Of a stretch of DNA of 20,285 bases, positions 7,467 through 14,163 are shown piece by piece. The position numbers and the translations under genes were made by a program. The notes beneath the pieces are model-generated. The model was not told the DNA's origin and made no database searches. It saw only the letters and a list, made by a program, of their open reading frames with translations. Positions within the stretch are counted from its first letter, which is position 1; each line of letters opens with the position of its first letter. Source of the DNA: a virus; IMG/VR virus record IMGVR_UViG_3300037070_001097, positions 1 through 20,285 of that record. The stretch is one strand, 5' to 3'.

Positions 7467-8095
7467 AGCCCGTACTGCTCAAAGGTGATATTGCGCACCC
7501 GGAACGTCTCCTGGTAGTAGGGGTCGTCTCGATGAGCTAGCCCGATATGCACGACGCAGGGCCGCTGCACTCGCCCTAGTAGCTTCCCCGCTCTGCGTAC
7601 CTGCGAAGAGAACTTGGCGTCCTCGAACGGCACCTTGCTCCAAGGCTCTTCGGAGTAGCGCAGGCCGGCGTCGTAGGCTTCGCGGCGCAGGATGCAGTTG
7701 CCGCCGACGTTGGGGTGCGGGCCTTCCTCCTCGAGCGTCCGAAGCCCTAGCTGCCATAGCTGCGGGTCTTCGAAGCGCTCGGCTACTTCGTCGCACCAGC
7801 CGGGTAGGTACTCCATGTCGTTGTCCGAGCGATGGAGCAGTGTCGCGTCTTCAGGCGCGAGTTCGAAGCCCTGGTTAGCCGCGGCTCCGGGGTAGCGGTT
7901 CTCAGGGAAGAACACCAGCTCGTCTACGAAACCGTCACTGAAGGCTGCCTCTAGGTAGCGCCGCGTCTTCTCGTCGCTCGCGTTGTCAACGACGACTAGC
8001 CAGAACGGCAGCGTCACCGTTTCGCCGTAGGAATTCAGCGTGCGCTTCAGTAGCTCCAGGCGGTTGTAGGAGACGATGGTGGTGTGGAGCCTCAC
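7463..8095 (-). CDS. Family 2-like glycosyltransferase
   Basis: 210-residue GT-A enzyme. It begins at GTG 8095, overlapping the methyltransferase stop as GTGA; the longer open frame upstream is antisense-like sequence within that gene and is rejected. The nucleotide-binding strand is WLVVVDNASDE at 32-42, the metal motif is RSDNDMEYLPGW at 89-100 (DND), and GGNCILRREAY at 131-141 marks the acceptor region. A late VPFEDAKFSSQVRRAG segment matches the E-D catalytic-base position of GT2 enzymes. It overlaps the epimerase start at its 3' end. It is one of four small GT-A proteins in the cassette; substrates are unknown. Confidence 0.9.
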   Translation of the reverse strand: MRLHTTIVSYNRLELLKRTLNSYGETVTLPFWLVVVDNASDEKTRRYLEAAFSDGFVDELVFFPENRYPGAAANQGFELAPEDATLLHRSDNDMEYLPGWCDEVAERFEDPQLWQLGLRTLEEEGPHPNVGGNCILRREAYDAGLRYSEEPWSKVPFEDAKFSSQVRRAGKLLGRVQRPCVVHIGLAHRDDPYYQETFRVRNITFEQYGL

Positions 8096-8670
8096 AGCAG
8101 CACGACTCCGATGCCACCCCAGTCCGCATTCGGGTTCTCGATGATGTCGAGCGTGTGGTGCGTCTGCCGTATCTCGTTCCAGAGCCGCGCTACCTCTATC
8201 TCGGGGTGGTTCGGAGACGGCGGCAAGATGTCGTGGAAGAGCGCTACGCCGCCCTTGCGCACCATCGGGCCGTAGGTGCGCCAGTCGCTCAAGACTTCGT
8301 TGTAGTAGTGCCCCGCGTCGATGAAGGCCCAGTCGTAGGGAGCGTGGAGCCCGATGTGCTCCGCTATCGCAGGGTCGCGGGAGTCTCCGGCGAAGACGTC
8401 TAGCTTGACGTCGTCGGGAATCCATTGCGGGTAGAGGTCGCGGTTGTCTACTCCTACCGCGTAGCTGTCGAGGGAGACAATGTGCGCTCCCTGCTGCGCG
8501 TTCTGGAGCCAGTGGTAGAGCGTGCCGCCGTGGTAGGTGCCGACTTCTAGAATCTTGCGCGGAGCGAAGCGGCGGTAGAGCTCCAGCACTGTCTCAAACT
8601 CGGACTGCCATTGGAAGATACGCACTGGCGTAGGCGGGCCGTAACCGGGAAGCTGCTGCGCCATGTTCAT
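8092..8670 (-). CDS. SAM-dependent methyltransferase, CmcI/Methyltransf_24-like
   Basis: 192-residue enzyme with motif I ILEVGTYHGGT at 40-50, an acidic SLDSY at 66-70, AGDSRD at 94-99, FIDAGHYY at 116-123 and ALFHDI at 143-148. This spacing, including the aspartate-rich metal-type positions, resembles CmcI-like and Methyltransf_24 proteins, which O-methylate sugars or hydroxylated small molecules and often accompany glycosyltransferases. It belongs to a different subgroup from the second methyltransferase of this cassette. ATG 8670 overlaps the HTH gene stop as ATGA, and its stop overlaps the next glycosyltransferase start as GTGA. A role in capping or decorating the glycan is inferred from context. 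Confidence 0.85.
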   Translation of the reverse strand: MNMAQQLPGYGPPTPVRIFQWQSEFETVLELYRRFAPRKILEVGTYHGGTLYHWLQNAQQGAHIVSLDSYAVGVDNRDLYPQWIPDDVKLDVFAGDSRDPAIAEHIGLHAPYDWAFIDAGHYYNEVLSDWRTYGPMVRKGGVALFHDILPPSPNHPEIEVARLWNEIRQTHHTLDIIENPNADWGGIGVVLL

Positions 8671-8876
8671 GGGACCAAACCCTCTTCAAACCACTTCTGG
8701 CCGTAGAAGGCATAGTCTTGCGCCGTCGCATGGCTAACCCCGAGTAACTCCCCGATCTCTCGGCCGGATGCCCCAGACTCCGAAAGCGCGTAGGCGGCAA
8801 AACAGCGGAGGCGATCAATGCGAATGGGACGTGAGCGCCAGAACGGGTTTACACGCGGTCGTACTGTCGCGTTCAC
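8667..8876 (-). CDS. Small helix-turn-helix protein
   Basis: 69-residue protein starting at GTG 8876, overlapping the GT4 stop as GTGA; its own stop overlaps the methyltransferase ATG as ATGA, so it is a true member of the operon. Residues 36-59 (SGREIGELLGVSHATAQDY) form a good helix-turn-helix of the kind found in sigma region 4 or Trp-repressor/transposase-type DNA-binding proteins. The N terminus is basic (Arg/Pro rich) and there is no room for another domain. Possible roles are a local regulator, or a homing or packaging DNA-binding protein unrelated to the enzymes around it. The fold call is moderate and function is unknown. Confidence 0.65.
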   Translation of the reverse strand: MNATVRPRVNPFWRSRPIRIDRLRCFAAYALSESGASGREIGELLGVSHATAQDYAFYGQKWFEEGLVP

Positions 8877-10090
8877 TGCTTCGCCTCCGCGCGCTCCCGC
8901 GCCCTACGTACCTGCCGCGACTCTTCCTTGCCGTTGCTCAGCGGCGCTACCTTCACCGGCTCCGCGAGCTTGCGCAGTACGGGCTTCCAGAACTTCTCGG
9001 TAACCACGTCGGCGTCATAGCCCTGCGCGAACTTCACTGCGGCTTCGCGTAGCTCGTAGTTGTCGCGGTGCTCGTAGGCGTGCTCAAGGCATTCCACGAT
9101 GCTCTCGATGCGGGGCATGATGCCGAAGGAGCACTGGAGCTCATCCCACCAGCGGTCACCCTGAGCCATCCAGCCGGCGTGCGTCAGCTCTGTCATCGCG
9201 GAATGGTCGCAGGTGATGACGGGCACCCCGCAGGCCTGAGCCTCGAGGATTGGCACTCCGAAGCCTTCGCCCATCGAGGGATTCAGGAGCACGTCGAAGG
9301 AGTTGTAGAGGCCGGCGACGAAGGCGCTGTCCATGATGCCCAGGTGCCAGGCGTTCGCCTGCGGAGTACGGATGCGCTCCTCGGGAATCTCCATGATCTT
9401 GGCCAGCCGCGCGAGGTCCTGGCCCTTGCCGCCGGGGTTCATGCGGCTATGCACGTACAGGTAGGCGTCCGGGTGCTGCTTCAGGAAACGCCCGAACGCA
9501 TCGAAGGCCTGGGGGAAGCTCTTCCTTGCGGCTACCGGATTCCAACCCGCGTTAGCCGCCACCATCCCTACCAGGAACGCATCCTCGGGAATCTCGAGCA
9601 TCTTGCGTACTGTTTCTCGCCAGCCTGGAACCGGCTGGAACACCGACGTCTCTACGCCATGCGGCACGTACAGCGGAGTCAGCCCGAACTTGAGCATCCA
9701 GCTCTCGCCGAAGCGGCTCATAGCTATCGGAGTCACGCGCTCGTGCTGGAGCACCGCTAGAACTTCCGGCGGAATCGGCCAGTGGTCGACGGGAGCCCAT
9801 ATCGCCATGCGCACGTCGGGCCACGCGTCGGGGTGGAGCACCCAGGCGTCGTAGAGCGTGATGACGACGTCGGCGCGGTGGTGCTTTGCGAACGTCTCTA
9901 TCGCCGGCTCGTCCTTCGCGGGGTACACCTCGATGCCGTGCCAGTTCGTCGCGCGGTTGTCGAGGCCGTGGTTCGCTGCTATCGCGACGTCGTGCCCTAG
10001 CTCCTTGAACCGGCGGGTGAACATCTCCGTCTGTTCCCCGTATCCGCTGCCTGTCCACGGCGCGTTGCTAATCCAGAGCACCCTGCTCAT
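8873..10090 (-). CDS. GT4-family glycosyltransferase (GT-B fold)
   Basis: 405-residue enzyme and first gene of the cassette. The N-terminal half opens with VLWISNAPWTGSGYGEQT (4-21), a glycine-rich acceptor-domain loop, and has PHGVETSVF at 143-151. The C-terminal donor domain has LLNPSMGEGFGVPILEAQ at 268-285, with the EX7E pair E275 and E283, then ACGVPVITCDHSAM. This is the standard GT4 signature. The C terminus ends in a basic Arg-rich tail. The real start is ATG 10090, overlapping the tail-terminator-like stop as ATGA; a longer open frame upstream is a shadow of that gene. It transfers an alpha-linked sugar in GT4 families (retaining mechanism); donor and acceptor are unknown. Being first, it is a candidate for the enzyme that primes the protein or the glycan. 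Confidence 0.93.
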   Translation of the reverse strand: MSRVLWISNAPWTGSGYGEQTEMFTRRFKELGHDVAIAANHGLDNRATNWHGIEVYPAKDEPAIETFAKHHRADVVITLYDAWVLHPDAWPDVRMAIWAPVDHWPIPPEVLAVLQHERVTPIAMSRFGESWMLKFGLTPLYVPHGVETSVFQPVPGWRETVRKMLEIPEDAFLVGMVAANAGWNPVAARKSFPQAFDAFGRFLKQHPDAYLYVHSRMNPGGKGQDLARLAKIMEIPEERIRTPQANAWHLGIMDSAFVAGLYNSFDVLLNPSMGEGFGVPILEAQACGVPVITCDHSAMTELTHAGWMAQGDRWWDELQCSFGIMPRIESIVECLEHAYEHRDNYELREAAVKFAQGYDADVVTEKFWKPVLRKLAEPVKVAPLSNGKEESRQVRRARERAEAKQ

Positions 10091-10533
10091 GGGAGAATCT
10101 GAACCCTCCAGATACAGCCGAGCAGGCGGTTGTCGGTAGAACCGGGGTCTTGGAAGTAGCCGAAGGAGCTTGGGCCTTCCACTACCGCGAGGTCGTCCAC
10201 GATGCCGCCTAGCGTCTCGTCGGAGGTAATGGCCTGCAGCACCGATACTGGTTCGGCAGGGTCCATCATCGACAGCAGCAAGTCCTGGCCCGCTTCGTGG
10301 TCGCCGGTATGAACTCGCGCTCTGACGGAAAAGAACAGGGAGTTGTTGCCGGGGCCGTAGCTGTGCGCTTCCTGGAACGGCTCGCCGGGGTAGATGTCGA
10401 TAGACGGAGGCGTGGGGTTCGCCACCAGCCGCCCGTCTACCTGGAGTCCGGGGATGAGCGGGTTCGCGGTACCGCATAGCGTGTCCTGCAACTGCTCCGC
10501 GAGCGCGTCCATGATGGTGGTGAGGGAAGCCAC
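10087..10533 (-). CDS. Tail terminator-like neck protein
   Basis: 148-residue protein starting at GTG 10533, 11 bases after the adaptor stop, with a weak AGGGCGG ribosome site. An N-terminal helix (TTIMDALAEQLQDTL), then VANPTPPSIDIYP at 37-49, NNSLFFSVRARVHTGDHEAGQDLLLSMM in the middle and a C-terminal beta strand (LLGCIWRVQIL) give the alpha/beta pattern of siphovirus tail terminator proteins, which cap the tail tube and join it to the neck. Position after the adaptor supports this. In other siphoviruses the next gene is usually the major tail protein; here the sugar cassette intervenes. A head-closure (stopper) role is the main alternative. Confidence 0.65.
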   Translation of the reverse strand: MASLTTIMDALAEQLQDTLCGTANPLIPGLQVDGRLVANPTPPSIDIYPGEPFQEAHSYGPGNNSLFFSVRARVHTGDHEAGQDLLLSMMDPAEPVSVLQAITSDETLGGIVDDLAVVEGPSSFGYFQDPGSTDNRLLGCIWRVQILP

Positions 10534-10544
10534 GCCGCCCTACT

Positions 10545-11177
10545 CTACGCTATAGGGAAGACGGCGCGCAATCCAGCGAGCTTATGCGCGTGCCTGTCCC
10601 AGGAGTCGCGGGGCGTATGAGTCGCGCCAGCTACTTCCCCGAGCCCGATGATGCCGAAGGGAGACTGCTCCTGCTGCCAGTGCTCTACGGCGCGCTCGAG
10701 GTTCACTTGCCTAGCTAGCGGCGGAGGGTTGGAGTACGGCGTCGTGTACCCGTTGATGTCCGTAGCGCCTACTTCGTCGTCTATCTCCTGCGCCGCTGTC
10801 TTCAGTACGCGCATCAGGGAGTTGTGCCGCGAGGTGGCGTTGACGCGCAGGAGTAGCGCGAGCTCGGCTACCGATGCGTAGACAGGCCGGTCGTCTTCGA
10901 CGTTCTGAATCGGGAACGTCGGTAGCGCGGTAGCTAGAGCAGCATCGAGGAACACGATGCGATACCACCGCTCTGCTGCTGAACCGAGCGCGGTAGTGAA
11001 GTTGCGGTACTGGGGGTTCGCGGGGTCGGCGTCGACGGGGGAGAGGTTCTGCGTCTCCAGCACTGTCCAGGAGACGGGAGCCGCAGCGGTGCCCTCCTCG
11101 ATACGCGCCTGCGTCCAGGGCAGGGAGTCATAGCGCGGGCTTGGTCTGTAATCCTCGAGTGAGACAACTACTGTCAT
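10545..11177 (-). CDS. Head-tail adaptor with N-terminal beta-type extension
   Basis: 210-residue protein. Residues 99-172 (VYASVAELALLLRVN, then SLMRVLKTAAQEIDDEVG and LERAVEHWQQE) follow the helical pattern of HK97 gp6/SPP1 gp15-like adaptors, which dock under the portal. Residues 1-95 look like a separate beta-sandwich: SWTVLETQNLSPVDADP, then a T-rich strand and WYRIVFLDAA at 71-80, as in Fn3-like domains. That extension is not part of the minimal adaptor. ATG 11177 overlaps the stop of the repeat protein as ATGA. The call rests on helix pattern and position next to the terminator-like gene. Confidence 0.7.
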   Translation of the reverse strand: MTVVVSLEDYRPSPRYDSLPWTQARIEEGTAAAPVSWTVLETQNLSPVDADPANPQYRNFTTALGSAAERWYRIVFLDAALATALPTFPIQNVEDDRPVYASVAELALLLRVNATSRHNSLMRVLKTAAQEIDDEVGATDINGYTTPYSNPPPLARQVNLERAVEHWQQEQSPFGIIGLGEVAGATHTPRDSWDRHAHKLAGLRAVFPIA

Positions 11178-12013
11178 TCAGTCACGTCCTCCGGTATCAC
11201 TCCGCCTACGGTGTCCGAGATGTGGCCTTCCTCGCGCCCGTCGATCATGCCGGTGAGCACTCCCGCAATGTGGCCCGTGTATATCGCATCGAGCATCACG
11301 AGCGAAGACGTAATGGAGCCGATGCCGCTGATGAATCCGCGCGGGAAGAGTGCGGCGGTGCGGTTCGCCGTGATGTTCCTACCGCCCGCTATCTGAGCCG
11401 CCGCCATGAGCGTACCCAGCTCCGCGGCCGTAAAGACGTCTGCTCCGCTGAGGCTCGTATCGGGAGTCAGCGCGCCCGTGCGCGGCTTCTCGCGGATACG
11501 TGAGCCAGCCAGGAACGCCGCAGCGACTAGAGCCCCTGTCTCTGCTGCGGTAAAGACGTCCGCTCCTGCCAGTACCCCGGAAGCGATGAGCGAACCCGCC
11601 TTGAGGTACGCGCCTTCCTTCGTCCCGACCCCCGCGAGGAACGCGGAGGCCATGAGCGTGCCCGTCTCCGCTGCGGTGAATACGTCAGCACCGCTGAGGA
11701 ACGCGCTAGAGAGCAGGCTGCCCGTCTCCGCTGCTGTAAAGGCGTCTAGGCCGCTGAGAGACGTATCGGGAGTCAGGCTCCCTAGCTCCGAAGCCGTGAA
11801 GGCGTCGGCGCCGCTGGAGCTGGTATCGGGGGTAAGGCTGCCTAGCTCGCTGGCCTCGAAGACGTCGGCACCTGCGAGCACAGAGGCCGCGAACAGTGAG
11901 CTCGTCTTCTCGTAGGTGATACCCCCCGCGGCTATTGCGGGAGGCGTGACTATCCGTGTCTGGCTAGCCTTCTGCCTCGGTTGCGGACGGAGAACCCAGC
12001 GGGTACGGCTCAC
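11174..12013 (-). CDS. Repeat protein made of ~20-residue tandem units
   Basis: 279-residue protein from GTG 12013 in the virion block. About ten units span residues 28-229, consensus near GADVFTAAETGSLMASAFLS with two alternating endings (TPDTSLS or MASAFLA types). One unit is 22 residues long, and units beginning GVGTKEG, GSRIREK and GGRNITA have diverged. The N terminus (about 27 residues) is basic and the C terminus (230-279) is unique and ends acidic. No signal peptide or enzyme motif is seen. Strict periodicity suggests a solenoid or fibrous structural element, perhaps a head or neck decoration; Ser/Thr-rich repeats could carry sugars. I do not recognise a named family. It overlaps the adaptor start as ATGA. 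Confidence 0.75.
   Translation of the reverse strand: MSRTRWVLRPQPRQKASQTRIVTPPAIAAGGITYEKTSSLFAASVLAGADVFEASELGSLTPDTSSSGADAFTASELGSLTPDTSLSGLDAFTAAETGSLLSSAFLSGADVFTAAETGTLMASAFLAGVGTKEGAYLKAGSLIASGVLAGADVFTAAETGALVAAAFLAGSRIREKPRTGALTPDTSLSGADVFTAAELGTLMAAAQIAGGRNITANRTAALFPRGFISGIGSITSSLVMLDAIYTGHIAGVLTGMIDGREEGHISDTVGGVIPEDVTE
11327..11932 (-). repeat. Degenerate 60-bp tandem repeat array inside the repeat protein gene
   Basis: Ten in-frame units of about 60 bases, each encoding 20 residues (one encodes 22). The best conserved pieces read GACGTCTTTACCGCAGCGGA or close variants. Copies differ mostly at third codon positions, with amino acids kept, suggesting old duplication with selection on the protein. 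Boundaries are approximate because the outer units have decayed. Confidence 0.8.
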
Positions 12014-12024
12014 GCCCTACTCGC

Positions 12025-12459
12025 TTACTCGTCCCATTCGATGCTGAAGTCCAGGTGCTGCCCGGTGCCGGTAGGGCAGATGATGACGATGCCCGCCGTA
12101 GTTGCATTGTCGATGACGAGTTCGCCCACATTCCACGTCCACACTACTCCTGAGCCGACAGCGGCGGCGAGCGATGCCTGCACTATCGCGGCACCTACAG
12201 TGGCATCGGCGGTATGGGTGTTGAACCCCGTCGCAATGACGGTATGGGAGTCGTCCGACATAGGAACTTCGGTAAGCGCTGCGCCTTGTGTACCCGTAGC
12301 AGTCGCTCGAGCGATTCCGACCGTGCAAGCGGTAACGGTGGTGTTGTAGACCTCAATCTTGGTGATACTCGGTCGGACGCCCGCTGTGGCATAGACGGAA
12401 GGACCGCGCACGGTCGTCGGCACCGCGGAGGTTCGTGTTGCTACTGCGCATCTCGGCAT
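12025..12459 (-). CDS. Small Ala/Thr-rich virion-block protein
   Basis: 144-residue protein from ATG 12459 with AGGAG seven bases upstream (AGGAGAAAACA then ATG), one of the clearer ribosome sites. The sequence is beta-strand-like and rich in Ala, Thr and Val: SITKIEVYNTTVTACTVGIA, then VVWTWNVGELVIDNATTAGI and a C terminus ending DFSIEWDE. No signal peptide, enzyme motif or Cys cluster is seen. Size, composition and setting among structural genes suggest a small decoration or fibre-associated protein with a beta-sandwich or jelly-roll, but I do not recognise a family. Confidence 0.75.
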   Translation of the reverse strand: MPRCAVATRTSAVPTTVRGPSVYATAGVRPSITKIEVYNTTVTACTVGIARATATGTQGAALTEVPMSDDSHTVIATGFNTHTADATVGAAIVQASLAAAVGSGVVWTWNVGELVIDNATTAGIVIICPTGTGQHLDFSIEWDE

Positions 12460-12468
12460 TGTTTTCTC

Positions 12469-13215
12469 CTATCTTCGGTTCCGGCGGGCCATCACGAGGA
12501 AGGGAATCTCCGTTACAGCGGCTCCAGCGGTTTCCTTGACGATGCAGGTCAGCACCCACCACGGATCCGACGCAGCCATCGTCTCGAGGTTCGCGTTGAT
12601 GACGTTGCCCGAGGTGACTCCTGCTGCGTGGTTGACGGTGATGGCCGTGTCGTTACCGAGGCCTGCGAGGAACTCCGCCACGCTCTCCGTCCACTCCACC
12701 GACTCTGCGGCTTCGTCCCAGTTGCCGGTTGCGTTGTCATCGCCTAGCACGCAGACGAGCAGGCCCATGTCGTTGTCTGCCGTTGCCGCTGCGGAGGTCG
12801 CGGGTGACTCGATAGAGGCGTCGGTGCCCGAGGCGGTGGCGCTACCGACGAAGGGGTCGGAGCCGGTAGATACGAAGCCGTTGTAGCGAAACATGCGGCC
12901 CGCGTGGTTGTTGGTCGACGTCGTGCAGGTGGTAGCGAGGTCGCCCGTCTCGGTGCCGTCGGCCCAGACGTACCAGACGGAAATGCAGGTAGCGCCGATG
13001 GTCGCCACGGTGCCGATGTCCACGTCTGCCGGAACGCCGGGATGACGCGCCCATGAGCCGCCTGGGTTGTCGAAGCCCATCGCGTGCTCGCCGCCGCACT
13101 TGACGAGCACGAGCAGGTCGCCGGCCGCGACGGAGGCGGGGTACGGAACCGCGAGAGACGTGTTGGCGTTGACTTCCGCTCCCGCGCCGGCCGCTGCGAA
13201 AGCTACTTGCGCCAT
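12469..13215 (-). CDS. Beta-rich virion-block protein
   Basis: 248-residue protein whose ATG at 13215 directly abuts the previous stop (TAGATG). The opening MAQVAFAAAGAGAEVN followed by PASVAAGDLLVLVKCG resembles a common phage protein type in which a jelly-roll or Ig-like domain starts with an a-GD-L-v strand. W-rich strands (CISVWYVWADGTE at about 79-91, DPWWVLTCIVKE near the end) support a beta-sandwich. It is Ala/Thr/Gly rich, with no enzyme motif or signal peptide. Role probably structural or receptor-contacting, an inference from neighbours and composition. Confidence 0.75.
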   Translation of the reverse strand: MAQVAFAAAGAGAEVNANTSLAVPYPASVAAGDLLVLVKCGGEHAMGFDNPGGSWARHPGVPADVDIGTVATIGATCISVWYVWADGTETGDLATTCTTSTNNHAGRMFRYNGFVSTGSDPFVGSATASGTDASIESPATSAAATADNDMGLLVCVLGDDNATGNWDEAAESVEWTESVAEFLAGLGNDTAITVNHAAGVTSGNVINANLETMAASDPWWVLTCIVKETAGAAVTEIPFLVMARRNRR

Positions 13216-14163
13216 CTAGCCCGAGACGTAGTCGAGCATGGACTCGAACGTGCACAGCGGGCTATTCGCCGCAGGGCTCACGTTGCCGCCCTTGTCCCCC
13301 GAAGCCGGTAGGTAGACAGCGCGACCGCTCGAGGGAACGCATACCCGAGAGTTCCTGACGCCCGAGCTCGCATCGAACGGAGTCCGCACCTGGTTCGCGT
13401 GCCGTGGCCCGATGGCGCAGTGGTCGCACAGGAAGTTGACGGGCGCGCCGCCGTTGAAGCTCTGGATGAAGACGTTGCCGCCGCCCGTGCAGCACCAATC
13501 CATCACGAAGTTGCGGAGCGTGATGTCGCGTCCGCCGCCCATCTGGATGCCGTCGAAGTGTCCGCCCGATGGCCCGGTGGCGCGGCAGTAGCCCGACTCG
13601 ACGGTGATGTCGTGCGGTGCGGGTGCGGGTGGGTTCACCTTGATGCAGTCGTTGAAGTCTCCGAAGACTTCCAGCCGCTCGATGTGCCCCGTGCAGCCAG
13701 AGCGCAGATTGATCGCGTCCCCGTTGAAGCTACCCGTGAGGCGGACGAGCTCGAGGTCGACGGCTCCGGTGCATGTCCAGTTCGCGTTGTTGCGGATGAT
13801 CTGCTGCCCCGGTGGGGGCGGAGGTGGCGGTGGGGGAGGCGGTGGAGGTGGCGGCGGTGGCGTCGGGTCAACCCCGTCCGACTCGTGGAGCGGGCCCTTG
13901 AAGAGCTCGGTGATGCCGTAAAGCGCGTTCGGCACCTTCGAGAACGTCACCGAGCTAGCCAGCGGGTCGGCGGTGTTCGAGACGCGCGCCCCGTTGACGT
14001 AGAAGCGGTATCCGTCCGAGTTCGGCTCCGGGGCAGGCGTCCAGCCGAAGGTGATCGTGGCGTCCGTCTCGGATGTCTTGTGCCAGCCGGATACCTCGGC
14101 AGAGGCGGCGGTGACGAGCAGGAGAAAGGCCGAGAGTCCGAGGATAAGGGCTAGGCGCTTCAT
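13216..14163 (-). CDS. Signal-peptide protein with polyproline linker and probable right-handed beta-helix
   Basis: 315-residue protein. Residues 1-22 (MKRLALILGL, then FLLLVTAASA) form a good Sec signal peptide with an ASA cleavage site. Residues 23-95 are Fn3-like (TITFGWTPAPEPNSDGYRFYV). Residues 102-118 are 17 consecutive prolines. Residues 120-315 contain turns such as FNGDAINLRSGCTGHIERLEV and HFDGIQMGGGRDITLRNF, typical of right-handed beta-helix proteins (pectate-lyase-like). About ten cysteines lie in this half, consistent with disulfides outside the cytoplasm. ATG 14163 overlaps the previous stop by one base (TGATG). An exported protein inside a head-tail operon is odd: it may be a cell-surface or polysaccharide-binding protein, or a virion spike keeping a host-derived leader. 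No catalytic residues were assigned. Confidence 0.85.
   Translation of the reverse strand: MKRLALILGLSAFLLLVTAASAEVSGWHKTSETDATITFGWTPAPEPNSDGYRFYVNGARVSNTADPLASSVTFSKVPNALYGITELFKGPLHESDGVDPTPPPPPPPPPPPPPPPPPGQQIIRNNANWTCTGAVDLELVRLTGSFNGDAINLRSGCTGHIERLEVFGDFNDCIKVNPPAPAPHDITVESGYCRATGPSGGHFDGIQMGGGRDITLRNFVMDWCCTGGGNVFIQSFNGGAPVNFLCDHCAIGPRHANQVRTPFDASSGVRNSRVCVPSSGRAVYLPASGDKGGNVSPAANSPLCTFESMLDYVSG

Noticed and set aside
8873-10477. 534-residue version of the GT4
   Set aside because: The extra N terminus lies within the tail-terminator-like gene; the ATG at 10090 in an ATGA overlap begins the real Rossmann strand.
11400-11890. CRISPR-like array
   Set aside because: The repeats are in-frame coding units with no constant spacers; they belong to the repeat protein gene.
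13399-14154. 251-codon plus-strand frame with W/R/G runs
   Set aside because: It mirrors the polyproline and beta-helix gene on the other strand; its Trp-Arg-Gly repeats are just the complement of proline codons.
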